The notes under the pieces: model-generated
Told to the model about the DNA's origin: nothing
The model's database searches: none
What the model saw: only the letters and a program-made list of their open reading frames with translations
Shown: one piece after another, positions 34,974 through 64,000 of the stretch
Layout: the number at the start of each line of letters is the position of its first letter
How positions within the stretch are numbered: position 1 is the first letter of the stretch
Source of the DNA: Muricea muricata
Lineage: Eukaryota > Cnidaria > Anthozoa > Malacalcyonacea > Plexauridae
Length of the DNA stretch: 64,000 bases
Assembly: GCA_963855995.1 (NCBI GenBank)
Contig: OY979717.1
Span: 71,036,354-71,100,353, forward strand
Direction of reading: 5' to 3'
Position numbers and translations under genes: made by a program

Positions 34974-35578
34974 ATAACAGGGTGATATAAAAACGAAAGG
35001 TCCCTAATATCGCTTTTTGTTCCGCTAAATTTGTCACTGTCAAAACAAAGATGGCGTCTGACCGAAGGGTTGTCGACGTGAAATTTTACAAAATAAAACG
35101 ATCTAAAAACATTATTAGAGTGGGAAAATCGCACAGAAACTTGCAGCTATTAAAAGATAAGTTATTCTTTGTTTCTTTTTGGTAATTCGTCTGTGTTAAG
35201 TCTATTTTTTAATGTTTTTATATTGGTGAAATGTTTATTTTCAAAATATAGTATGTTTTTGCCCCTGATCAAGGAGAAATATGTGATAAATAGGTTACCA
35301 CACTCTGGAAGAGGTGATATCCGTTCTATCTCTCTCAAGGTGGATTTCCATTCAGTGCAAAATGTCGTGCGATCGATTTTTATCAAGCGCTTTCTTCTGA
35401 AATATGTGAAGTCAACCACAGCTAATGAGATGCGTTCCGCTAGACTCTTTGTGTTTCAAAAGAAGCGCTCGCTAAAAGTCGATCGCGCGACATTTTGCAC
35501 TCAATGGAATCCACCTTTAGGACGATATTGTCCCTCAAGCGATGAAACTTATATCACCTTGCCCCTCATATGGTAACC
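34974..35578 (+). repeat. Dispersed repeat GTF, copy C (with nested MITE)
   Basis: Contains CAAAGATGGCGTCTGACCGAAGG, AAGATAAGTTATTCTTTG, TATGTGATAAATAGG and the terminal AAGCGATGAAACT and CCTCATATGGTAACC. A 179-bp inverted-repeat element interrupts its right part. Confidence 0.7.
35338..35516. mobile_element. 179-bp MITE nested in repeat GTF copy C
   Basis: AGGTGGATTTCCATTCAGTG at the left pairs with CATTGAGTGCAAAATG-type sequence at the right. Both arms share TGCAAAATGTCG[TC]GCGATCGA and AGCGCTT for about 65 bp. Absent from GTF copies A, B and D at the same place. Confidence 0.75.
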
Positions 35579-37351
35579 TATATACATGGTGTATAAAAAA
35601 AGTAGACAAATCTGAAATCGCTCTCTGTTTCGCGAAGCGCCTCAATGTACGATGTATTGTATTAAAATAGATTGTTTTGGTACTTATAATCTAGAATAAA
35701 CCTAAAAAATGAGAAATTTAAAACTTTAATACCCAGGGGGTTTCTGTCTTTTAAGACAATTTAAATGTGCCTTGCGCGCAAAACATAAATGCTTAAAAGT
35801 AATTTTGACTTAGTAGATGGAAAATTAGTCGGGCGTTCTATTGCTGTATAAAATTTCAGAAGATTTGCTCAAATCTAAGCCGTTCAAAACTTTGCGGGAC
35901 TTCCATAGACAGGAACTTGCTTATCGCAAAATTTTGTTGTTTTTGTCAACTTTTGCTTTCTTTGTTCATAAACCTGGAAAGATTTAAAATAGAACGGGAT
36001 ACTGGATTCATTGTGTACTTGCATTTTTCACTGCTCGCTGCATTCGGCGACCGGGAACCTGACGACGTCACGACCTACCAACATCAGCATTCTTGCTTGT
36101 ATATTGTGTTGGGGATTGCCTCTCTTTTGTTCACCCAACAAATCACAAAATCACTCGCAATAAGTTTTTAAAAATTTTTACTCACTGTATGCCATTCACT
36201 CATTGTTCACTCACTCATGAATAATGTATAAGAGTGCACCGGCTTGGCGGCTTTTATACTGACGGTTGCGCCAACTTATGACCTAAATTTCTAAAACTAT
36301 TCTATGAGGTAATGCTGATGCAATACTGTACTGTATGACTTAGCAAATTCTATTTGGGAGCAATTGCAAGCTACAGCGTGTTGGATTACATTGTCGCATA
36401 TTTGCATTCTCATGCAAGTCTGAAGTAGTACAGTATAATTTGTTGTTAGCCTCCACGATGTAGTCAATTCGACTATATCTCTTAACTGTATACTTGCAAA
36501 CATAATAATAATATTGAGGGAGACGATTGTCTTTTCATAAAGGATGAGTTAATAGTTAAAGTATATTGTTTATTGTACCTAAAGCGGTATTTCGTTGTCC
36601 ATATAATAGACCTATAATATATGATACTTAAGTAATATGATATAAGATTAAGACAGTCTCCGACAATTGCTTGTGGAATTAACATTATTTCCACACTTTG
36701 GATCGTAAAAAAATTCTTGAAGACATCATCCACAATTACTATTTACTACTGAATGTTATATCCTTTTGTTTGGATAGCATGCAGCAGAAAAATTAAAAGA
36801 GGCGCAAAAATATATAAATATTTAAACCGCCTTTTGCCATGGGTTCCCCCACCGATATTTTACTTGTCACAGTTGTGCAGTTCCAGTGTTTGCTAGAAAT
36901 TATTGACAGAACAATTGCATGTGACAGAATTTAGTTAAACGAGTATACTATGTAATTGTGTCGCATCCTTAATGCATAGAGCACATTTGTACTGCATAGA
37001 CCCAGTGACGTATTTTCTCTAGAAAATATGCACGATGTATTTAAACTGAATTGCATCATAAAGTTTATGCATTAAACTTGAAACAATTCTTCGCATGAAT
37101 TATGAGACAACCAATATAAAAATATATTTGTGCCCGGCTCCCCTCCTCCCGCTATACAACAATGTTGTTTCTGAGAAGGAAAAATTTTTGTGTTATAGTT
37201 GTTCGTCAAACAACCAACACGAGAAAGAAGGCGCGGGGCAGTACCACTAACTCGTGTAATGATCTCACTGTGGACTTTTATCGAACCAGTTATTTATAGC
37301 ATAATAGGCTAGCTCCTATGTTCCTTTTGTCTCTGAACTATGCCCAAACCA
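35579..37351. other. Gene-poor stretch
   Basis: No gene recognised. At about 35586 a GGTGTATAAAAAAAGTAGAC word resembles a mariner-type end, but no partner end was found. Confidence 0.4.
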
Positions 37352-37619
37352 CAGTGTGTCTCTTAAAAAAGGTTACCCTTTGTAGTCAAGCGTCATTGTC
37401 AAACGTTCGAATTTTATTGTTTTAACTTCCTAATATTGAGCCCAAGAATGCGTAATTCTCTGCTACACATAGATTTTTATGCTTACGTTGCAAATTAACT
37501 GAAATTGTTCTGTCATAATAACACAGAAAGGGGCTCCTTAGGGAATTAAAACATTCAAATTCGAACGTGCGGCGCAAATGCTTGATTTCAAAGGGTAGCC
37601 TTTTTTCTAGGGCACACTG
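37352..37619. mobile_element. 268-bp MITE with about 85-bp inverted arms
   Basis: CAGTGTGTCTCTTAAAAAAGG at the left matches the reverse complement of the right end (CAGTGTGCCCTAGAAAAAAGG); both continue through TACCCTTTG, TCAAGC, ACGTTCGAATTT and TGTTTTAA. Ends starting CAGTGTG resemble Tc1/mariner MITEs. Non-coding. Confidence 0.7.
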
Positions 37620-37861
37620 TATGTCTATTTAAAACAGTTTTCCTAGTTATTTCTTCAATTATTTCATGATTGAGTCGGTTTTCTTTGATGTACTGTAGGC
37701 TGTATTTAACATAAATACCAGTCATTAGGCCTAGTGTGTTAAGGCACAGGGAGGGATTTGATATTCAGCAGGGAAGATCGGGGCTTATGAATTGAATTAA
37801 CCAGATAATTATAAATGCACAAGCTGTATCCAGATACACCACGGAAATATCTGGCTGTATT

Positions 37862-38006
37862 ACAAATAATGAATGTTTATGAGTGCAATGGTAAGAATAT
37901 TTTCATGAGGTGAAAGATTGATTGTTTTATTCTACGAGACGATAGCCGAGTTTCACCGAATGAAAATATTCTTACCATAGCACGAATAAAAACATTCATT
38001 ATTTGT
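37862..38006. mobile_element. 145-bp hairpin MITE
   Basis: ACAAATAATGAATGTTTATG and CATTCATTATTTGT face each other, with ATGGTAAGAATATTTTCAT mirrored in the arms. The whole stretch folds as one hairpin. Confidence 0.65.
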
Positions 38007-38357
38007 TTTATGAAATACCAGACTATTGTTTTTCAAAACCAATTTATTCGACATTTAAAACAACGCGCATTTGAGTCGTATTTTAGTATTTGGATTATTT
38101 CGAATTCATCTCAAGACCGAAATCAGCCTAAAGTAAAGTACGAAGAACTTTTTGACGGATGGGAATTGTGAGAGTGCGATAGAAAAAACTATTGCATTCC
38201 TAGGATTGCAATGGAACATTTTCCATTGCACTCTTGGAAAATGGAACTTTTTATATAATACCACGTGACCATAATCAACCAATTAAGCAACCAGAATTTA
38301 ATGAGGTACAGCCCGCTGTTCCCTTTGGGTGCAGCGCGTGCATTTATAATTGTTTGG
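38007..38357. other. Non-coding stretch
   Basis: AT-rich; contains the GGTACAGCCCGC word seen in the 30.7-kb palindrome. Confidence 0.4.
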
Positions 38358-38749
38358 TTAATTCAGTTCATTTGCCCGCTCTCCCTGCTTAACATCAAAT
38401 CCTTCCCGTAATTTATCATGCTTTACTGGTGCTTTATCATTTCTTTCGTCCGCCCATTCTTTCCACGCACGAACTGCCCAAGCTGTGTTATGTTTGGTGT
38501 TTAGCGGGATTCGGCTTTCTTTCCTTTTCTCCAACTCTTCATCGCTGATAAGTGATATATTTCTCTTATTTGTCGATTCGGTATGACTAGTATTTGCACT
38601 AGTAGATTCTTTGTAGTCGACAAAATCATGATTTTCAGATTCTAAAATACTTGCATTTATACTTAGTTCGTCATCTAAAATAATGCGGTTCGAAAAATGT
38701 ATTTTTGCGTTAATCCTAATAGCGAGAAGTCGTCTTCATTACTCTCCAT
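38358..38749 (-). pseudogene. Crypton/QRICH1-ZMYM-like N-terminal coding remnant
   Basis: On the minus strand, after a start at 38749 and one frame change near 38710-38720, the frame reads RIILDDELS, NKRNISLISDEELEKRKESR, then IPLNTKHNTAWAVRAWKEWADERN and stops at 38358. The NTKxxTxWAVxxWxEWAxxRN signature opens the Crypton-derived domain in QRICH1, ZMYM and KIAA1958-like proteins and in many cnidarian multigene copies. Everything after the signature (the recombinase-like part) is missing. It may be one exon of a gene or a truncated repeat copy. Confidence 0.6.
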
Positions 38750-39712
38750 TTTGCTTGTGAATCGAAGCAAGTCGTTTAGCTAAAAGCCCCGAAAATTTAG
38801 GAATAAATTAAACTGTGGTGTAAAGCTCCTTTGGGATTCTGCGGCTTTTTTTAGTAAAGTATACTCTAATTTAGCCCCACAAATTTGTGCATCTCATTGT
38901 TATTCGCAAATGAGATAAACAACAATTTCTATCCAAGTAATAAATCCTAAATTATTCTTTTGAGAAAACTAATCATGAAATGAGTCAGTTAATCATAAAA
39001 TAAGTCAGTTCAGGCCCACGAATCTCGGCTCTCGCTTCTCGGGCTTTAACTGTCACTTACAGTAGTGAAAAATGTGAACACGTTTTGCAAATCAACATGT
39101 AAAAACCTATAAAAGCACAATCGATAGAAGCCATGACATGAACCTACTGATTCAGTTGATTTATATAGATCCATTATTTTTTCTGAAGTATTGCAGTTAT
39201 AAAAGTTCGACCCACTGTTTTAGTTTCTACGATGCTCTTACGCATCCGCTCTTCTCAAAACTTGAGAAACTAAAACTGCTGTTGACCCAGTCGAGAATTC
39301 TGACAAAAGGTTTCCAAGATTATAAAAAAATTCTTGTGAAAGTTTGTGAATTGGATTATGTTAATTGACAGGTTTATTTAAACCCTGATTATTGGCTTTA
39401 TGTTTAAAATGGTAACTGACATCTATTAAATCTATCTATCCAATATCTAAGCGAGATATCGGAATGTTTCAGAAAACCTAAATAAATTAATGTAACCCCG
39501 TAAAGAAACTAAAAATCTACAACACCGCCCGTGCCGGTTGTTTTAACATAGCCACCGAAAGAGACGTGTATTGCTGTTGTTGTACCGACAAACAAAATTA
39601 CAGCAAACACTTATTGAAAGGTTTGTAAGAATTGTTCGTTAGGGTGGTAAACCTAAAAAGTCGATTTAAGTAAAGTGTTTACAACATATCAAATCTGTTT
39701 CGTAGATCTAAG
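38750..39712. other. Upstream region of the Calx-beta gene
   Basis: Presumed promoter and 5' UTR. No TATA box or initiator could be assigned with confidence. A frame at 39138-39368 has no recognisable domain. Confidence 0.3.
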
Positions 39713-59267
<19,555 letters not shown>

Positions 59268-60457
59268 GTAATGCGTGATTGCAATTATTGTAGCTGCATA
59301 TGACTGTAGTCCTTTTATCGTACCTTTGCTGTAATTGCTTATCTGCAGTGCAATCGTTACATGCATGCTGGGTTTCATCATTATACAAAATCTGTCATAG
59401 TTTGTACTGGAATTAATGTATATTGCCTAATACGTGAAAACCGCACACAAACAATCCTTTTTGCTTGAAGTTGTCCGAGGGACGCACAAATTTTGTGCCA
59501 CAATGGTTTTTGAAAAAATAATAATTTAAAGATAATGGATACGCTAACACGGCTAAATAGTACTGTATGATGCCACTCAAGAAACTCATTTCTGTCATTC
59601 AATCAGATCATCGGCATCAATTGTCCAAAACATCTACCATGCATGAATTAGAAACACTGGCAACGCTACTGACGTGCTTTTCACGCTCAGCAATGAGTAT
59701 CACCAATATATGAAATCATTGTCTGAACAGAATGCTGTGGTAAAGTTGTGGCAAGTAACATTTACTAATCTGTGTGTACCCTATTACACTTTGCGTGTAG
59801 TTTGCCGTCGCATACTGATAGTAATTGTTGATTTGCGATGGCTATATTTTTATTTTGTTAAGTGAAAATAGCCAACAATTAATCTTTATTTTATCAATTT
59901 TTTAAGTTTTATCAATTGTTTAAATTTATATAAATAGTAAGGTTTTAAAATCGCATAAATTGCAAAACCTAAATATATAAGATTTTTCTATTTCAGCATA
60001 TCACAACTCGGTGCTAAATTTTATATATTTCATATTGTCTTCGCAGTCCGGCAGGTCACATATACAAACTCGATTATGTGTTAGCGAGCGTCGCCATCAT
60101 GACAAGCAGACACAATATTGAAAGTCGGTACCAGAGCCGATGATATTCCCCAACATTTGTTGAATGTGCGCTCCTGCTTGTGCCAATGCACTGCACAATT
60201 GAGAGTTATATCGGGAAATGGTGCTGCAGGGTCAGCATGTTGCATCCTTGACCTAGGGCCAAGTAATTTTCCGCCAAAATATTTAAATTATATTTTAGCA
60301 ACCTCAAGATCGTAAATAGACTATTGATTATTGGTGAGACGAGGGAGTACATTTGTGCTCTACGTTAGGTAGAATACGTTTATTAATATGCCCCTCCCAG
60401 TTATACAGTAGTAAGGTTAGTAACGGCCCGGAGCAAGCTCGTCCGATATATGATTGA
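59268..60457. other. Intron 10 or downstream DNA
   Basis: No clear second-half Calx-beta exon. A weak candidate follows CTTCGCAG at 60056 but is interrupted by a stop. Confidence 0.4.
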
Positions 60458-60461
60458 TTAA

Positions 60462-60829
60462 GGTGGCTCCCTACACTTTTTAATAAAATAAAAAAATACA
60501 TAGTTTAAATAACAAATTTCAACAATAATTATTGCTTGTAGCAATTGAGTAAGCTGATTTGAATTCAGGAACATATCAAGAGTCTTACTGTGATGGTTAT
60601 AAATTTGTAAGTTGCGTTGTCATGGCAACAGTAGCGTTTCAAAATGGTGGCTAAATCAGCTTTAAACTGAAATAACTTGTAAAAAAGCACGGTGACCCCC
60701 ATTTTTTATTTTCTTAAAAATTTTCTATTGACATAAGAAATATTTTTAGCGTTTTAGAAAAAATTCTGTTGATTGAAAATTTTTTTATTCTAAGAATTCA
60801 TGTTTTTCCAATTGTCGAAAACGTTATCC
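60462..60829 (+). mobile_element. Partial copy of the GGTGGCTCCCTA element
   Basis: TTAA at 60458-60461 is followed by GGTGGCTCCCTAC, as in the 9263-10501 element. A GTTG[TC]CATGGCAACA word is shared at a similar distance inside. The far end is missing where the BEL LTR begins. Confidence 0.55.
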
Positions 60830-60976
60830 TGTTGGTAACGTTTCCTAAACTAACTCACAACTCACTAAAAATCAACAATTTATTTTCTGTAACACGTACA
60901 CATCTCACTCGCACGTTCGGGTCTCCCATGTGTTCTCAAACCCTAATTACCACACTAACATGAAGTTTCCAATACA
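60830..60976 (-). repeat. 3' LTR of the second BEL element (147 bp, inferred)
   Basis: On the minus strand a purine run GGGGGAG is followed by TGTATTGGAAAC, and the stretch ends GGAAACGTTACCAACA, so it has TG...CA boundaries. It contains an AATAAA. The purine tract fits the polypurine primer for plus-strand synthesis. The other LTR lies outside the window, so this cannot be confirmed by comparison. Confidence 0.5.
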
Positions 60977-61115
60977 CTCCCCCATGTGAATCAGGATGAT
61001 TTACATGCTAACTTGGAAACTAAACCAAAAACTAACTTTAACTGTTCGATCACTAGCTAGTACTAGTTATACTTAATGTAAATAGTCATAGCCAATGTTT
61101 GGTGATGTTTAACAG
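60977..61115 (-). other. 3' untranslated part of the second BEL element
   Basis: Between the polyprotein stop codon and the inferred LTR; includes the polypurine tract at 60977-60983. Confidence 0.45.
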
Positions 61116-63995
61116 TCATTCACGCTGTTCATCATTTAATAGTTCACGTATCCGTTTCTTTGCTTCGACTGCGGCTTGACGTTTCGGAATGAATGTCGGT
61201 GCACTTGGATTTAAAGGATTTGATATAGCTTCCGACTCATTTGAACTTGTGTTCTCCCCGTCTACGTTCTTGAAAATGTCACAACTAAGTTCTAACGGAT
61301 ATACCTGCTGCACTGCACGTTCTAACCGATCACGACCACTTCTTAATCGAACTGCCCGAATCACTCCGTCTTTGCCCGTGATCAAATTTTCTACGATTCC
61401 GAGAGGCCAATGGTTCCTGTTTCGCTCTGTCGACTTTATTAGCACTACATCGCCAATCGTAATGTGATTATGGTCTTTAGACTCGTGTTTCAATCGATGA
61501 CGCTCTCGCAAGGCTCGCATATATTCATTTGTCCAACGTCTCCACATTTCGTCCTTCGTACGTCTTAAAAACTTCGCTCGTTTCCTCATGTTGGTGTCTT
61601 CTTGATGAGGCTTTAACTCTGGTAGATAATTTTGATTCAAGAACAGCATCGAGTTAGGCGTAAGCGTAGGTAATTGCACGTCTTCTTCCATGTAACTGAG
61701 CGGTCTATTGTTCATTGTGATTTCAACATCGAGGAGAACTTCACTTAATTCCTCCCAAGTGAGCATGCCACCGCCCACGGTCTTGTAAAAAGCTGCCTTC
61801 ATCAACCCGATTAATCTCTCAAACTGCCCTCCCCACCAGGGGGCTCGGCTAAGATTAAATCGCCACGATATCTTATAATCACGCAGAAGATCATTTAGCT
61901 CTTCGTCTTTCCGGACGGACTGTAACCACTTTGCAGCTGCGACAAAGGTGGAACCGTTATCTGAGTATATTAATGACGGTCTGCCTCTCCTTGCAATCAA
62001 CCGTTTGAAACTCTTAATGAACTCTTTCGTTTCGAGACTAGGTAGCAAATCTAAGAACACCGCCCGAGTTAAACTACACGAGTATAGTGCAATGTACGAC
62101 TTTCGTTCTTTTCCCTTATCTCGATACTTCACTGGTCCAGCAAAATCGACGCCAATGACGTTAAATGGTGTGGACTGTTCGGTTCTCGCTTTCGGCAATG
62201 GACCAGGAGGCGGAGGAGGCGCAGGAACTGCTCTGAATTTCTTACATCCCCAACAATCAGAAATCACTTTCTTGGTAAGCCTGCGAAGACGGGGTACCCA
62301 ATACATCTCACGAATCTTTGCCATAACCAATCCTACACCGCCGTGTAGGGTACACACGTGTGCCCTTTGCACTAGCTTGGTCGTAAACAATGATGAATCT
62401 GGTAAATATAAGGGATATTCGCCCTGGATTCTGCCACAACACACCCAGATTCCGTCTGCGTTCAATTGTAGATTCAATTGTAGTTTGTCTTCAACGAACG
62501 TTTCAGAATTTACTGCTTGTTGCTGCGTTCGCTTCACCCAGAACATCTCTGCAGTTAAAACTTCGTCGGTTGTCATCGCTCCGTCTATCTTCTTGGAAGG
62601 GTTTCGAGAATTATGGATGAACTGCGAGACCCATCCAAAAATCCTCATGGCTTTACGCAAGCCGAACTTACTGAGGATAGTGTCGAAGTAATTGCTGACC
62701 TCAACCCCAACCACAGAGAGTTCTCGTTGAACCTTCCTCTCCCCGTCACTCATCTCACTTGCCTTTGTCACGATTTGAGGCGGCCATTTGCTTGGATGTG
62801 CCAACCATGTTGGACCCTTCCACCATAGCTCTGCTGCAGTTACGCTACCACCACGGCTCCCCAGGTCCGCAGGGTTTTCAGTAGTTGGTACATGGCGCCA
62901 TAACACATTCTCCTGACTTTTCATTTTGTTGACACGATTCGCAACGAATTGCCGATACTCGCCGTTGTCGTTTAACCAATGGAGTGCCACTGTGCTGTCT
63001 AGCCAACAGTGGATATCTTTCGTGATCTTCAACCCTTGTAACGCACTTCTCACATTCACAGCTAGATTTACAGCCATATGGCCTGCTACAAGCTCCAATC
63101 TCGGTATCGTAAGACTTGTTTTGGCTAGACGCGATCTGGCGGCCACTAGCTCTTGAATGACACCGGAGTCTTCTTTCACTACAGCATACACGGCAGCACA
63201 CACCCCTTGTTTGCTTGCATCCCCGAACGAATGCAATTTCACTTCTCGAAGTGGCTCCCGGTACACAGGAATACTTCGAGCGAAAGATATGATATGTGGT
63301 AATGCTTCCTCCCACTTTTCCCACCGTTCAAGTAAGGTGTCTGAGATAGGCGCATCCCATCGCATCCTTGCGTCACATATGTCACGATATATCAATTTCC
63401 CTTCCAACAATACCGGTGAGACCAGGCCCAACGGGTCGTACACCTTTGCTAAGTACGCAAGAACACCTCGTTTCGTCAACACCGCTGGTATGGTTGGAAA
63501 TTCTACGCGTAAACGATCATTAACTTTATCCGACGGCAAACCTAATAACTTGCTGTCCGAACAAGTTGAATTTCCCTCTAGTTGTTGTTTGGCAAAGGTG
63601 GGTTCACTTTCGACACTGTCCGATTCAAGTTCGAAAACGTTCGAATGCCACTTATGTAACCTGAACTTAGCGTCGTCAAAGATTTCGATTGCATCACGCT
63701 TTAACTCCTTGGCTTCTAATGTAGTCGGTGCACCGGAAATAAGATCATCGACGTATAGACTTTTTCGTACTTCAGCGACACTTTCTGGATAACGAGACTC
63801 GAGCGTTTCTAAGTGTTGTTGAATAACTCCGTTCAGCAGAAACGGGGACGGTGCCAGACCGAATACAACTCTGGTAAACCGAAGCACTTCGATCTCGGTG
63901 GAATGGAGATCTTTGATCCAATGAAAACGCAACACGTCTCGTTCAGCTTCACGCACTCGAACTTGAAGGAATGCCTTCTGTAAATCGCCTGCCAC
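61116..63995 (-). CDS. BEL/Pao Pol polyprotein, RT to integrase C-terminus (959 codons, 5' incomplete)
   Basis: Runs without a break. RT: AGDLQKAFLQVRVREAERD, VVFGLAPSPFLLN and catalytic YVDD (about residue 79). RNase H: HSFGDASKQGVCAAVYAV (about 255), LTIPRLELVAGH, CWLDSTVALHWL and NPADLGSRG. Integrase: zinc-binding HVCTLHGG ... CWGCKKFR (about 550-580), DDE core with GVDFAGP (about 615), YSDNGSTFVAAA (about 676) and GGQFERLIGLMK (about 722), then MNNRPLSY. C-terminal domain: IGDVVLIKSTERNRNHWPLGIV and RSGRDRLERAVQQVYPLEL. All visible catalytic residues are present, so this part is coding-competent. The start is outside the window. Confidence 0.92.
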   Translation of the reverse strand: MAGDLQKAFLQVRVREAERDVLRFHWIKDLHSTEIEVLRFTRVVFGLAPSPFLLNGVIQQHLETLESRYPESVAEVRKSLYVDDLISGAPTTLEAKELKRDAIEIFDDAKFRLHKWHSNVFELESDSVESEPTFAKQQLEGNSTCSDSKLLGLPSDKVNDRLRVEFPTIPAVLTKRGVLAYLAKVYDPLGLVSPVLLEGKLIYRDICDARMRWDAPISDTLLERWEKWEEALPHIISFARSIPVYREPLREVKLHSFGDASKQGVCAAVYAVVKEDSGVIQELVAARSRLAKTSLTIPRLELVAGHMAVNLAVNVRSALQGLKITKDIHCWLDSTVALHWLNDNGEYRQFVANRVNKMKSQENVLWRHVPTTENPADLGSRGGSVTAAELWWKGPTWLAHPSKWPPQIVTKASEMSDGERKVQRELSVVGVEVSNYFDTILSKFGLRKAMRIFGWVSQFIHNSRNPSKKIDGAMTTDEVLTAEMFWVKRTQQQAVNSETFVEDKLQLNLQLNADGIWVCCGRIQGEYPLYLPDSSLFTTKLVQRAHVCTLHGGVGLVMAKIREMYWVPRLRRLTKKVISDCWGCKKFRAVPAPPPPPGPLPKARTEQSTPFNVIGVDFAGPVKYRDKGKERKSYIALYSCSLTRAVFLDLLPSLETKEFIKSFKRLIARRGRPSLIYSDNGSTFVAAAKWLQSVRKDEELNDLLRDYKISWRFNLSRAPWWGGQFERLIGLMKAAFYKTVGGGMLTWEELSEVLLDVEITMNNRPLSYMEEDVQLPTLTPNSMLFLNQNYLPELKPHQEDTNMRKRAKFLRRTKDEMWRRWTNEYMRALRERHRLKHESKDHNHITIGDVVLIKSTERNRNHWPLGIVENLITGKDGVIRAVRLRSGRDRLERAVQQVYPLELSCDIFKNVDGENTSSNESEAISNPLNPSAPTFIPKRQAAVEAKKRIRELLNDEQRE

Positions 63996-64000
63996 CGCAA

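Larger units (their letters stand above)
60830..64000 (-). mobile_element. Second BEL/Pao retrotransposon (5' part outside window)
   Basis: A different lineage from the 3.4-8 kb copy (YVDD instead of YMDD at the RT site, little shared sequence outside motifs). Unlike that copy it keeps a complete integrase and a likely 3' LTR. The window edge cuts it inside the RT. Confidence 0.8.

Noticed and set aside
60056-60171. Possible second-half exon of Calx-beta domain 5 after CTTCGCAG (reads PAGHIYKLDYVLASVAI)
   Set aside because: It resembles the start of such an exon and fits the phase, but a stop comes soon and the TFxP and DDE motifs are missing.

Overview
The window reads as nuclear DNA of an animal, most likely an early-branching marine invertebrate (cnidarian or sponge; I cannot decide between them). 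The reasons are spliced genes with GT/AG introns, AT-rich intergenic DNA, long (TA)n tracts, BEL/Pao, Penelope-like and P-element-like transposons, SAM/HECT gene debris, and a host gene built of Calx-beta domains. There are no bacterial operons, CRISPR arrays or rRNA genes.

Layout. 1-8.6 kb: a LINE reverse transcriptase fragment (minus), then a broken plus-strand gene of the SAM / UBX-like type (exons at 689-754 and 1655-2988, three frame breaks), an antisense BEL/Pao element cut off in its integrase (7604-3442), and a HECT C-lobe with a stop codon just before its catalytic cysteine (8093-8602). 9.2-15.4 kb: a TTAA-flanked DNA element and a dead P-element/THAP9-like transposase split by a MITE. 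15.7-18.9 kb: a possible element bounded by arrays of CACATGTG palindromes. 19-26.9 kb: four copies of a GIY-YIG Penelope-like element (PLE family 1). Two form an almost perfect 2.4-kb palindrome and one keeps an intact 735-codon RT-endonuclease frame; the shared 3' region folds as a hammerhead-like ribozyme. 26.9-39.7 kb: host-gene-poor DNA with many small inverted-repeat elements, a 1.4-kb foldback and a Crypton/QRICH1-like coding remnant.

39.7-59.3 kb holds the main host gene, on the plus strand. It starts with a signal peptide and about 680 residues of unrecognised, loosely repetitive sequence, then at least four and a half Calx-beta domains. Each domain uses two exons with a strict intron phase pattern (1, 2, 1), giving about 1,200 codons in the window with the 3' end not reached. 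Its 7.4-kb intron 4 carries PLE family 1 remnants, a tandem hammerhead-ribozyme repeat resembling a metazoan retrozyme (305-nt monomer), and a second head-to-head Penelope element (PLE family 2) with its own hammerhead-like motif and a DNA transposon nested in it. 60.4-64 kb: a partial TTAA element, a short LTR and the 3' two thirds of a second BEL/Pao element (minus) that runs off the window.

The most notable theme is three different hammerhead-type ribozyme elements within about 35 kb, two inside Penelope retroelements and one in a non-coding tandem repeat. This fits the idea that PLE reverse transcriptases mobilise retrozyme RNAs. All functional statements are inferences from sequence reading; no search or fold program was run.
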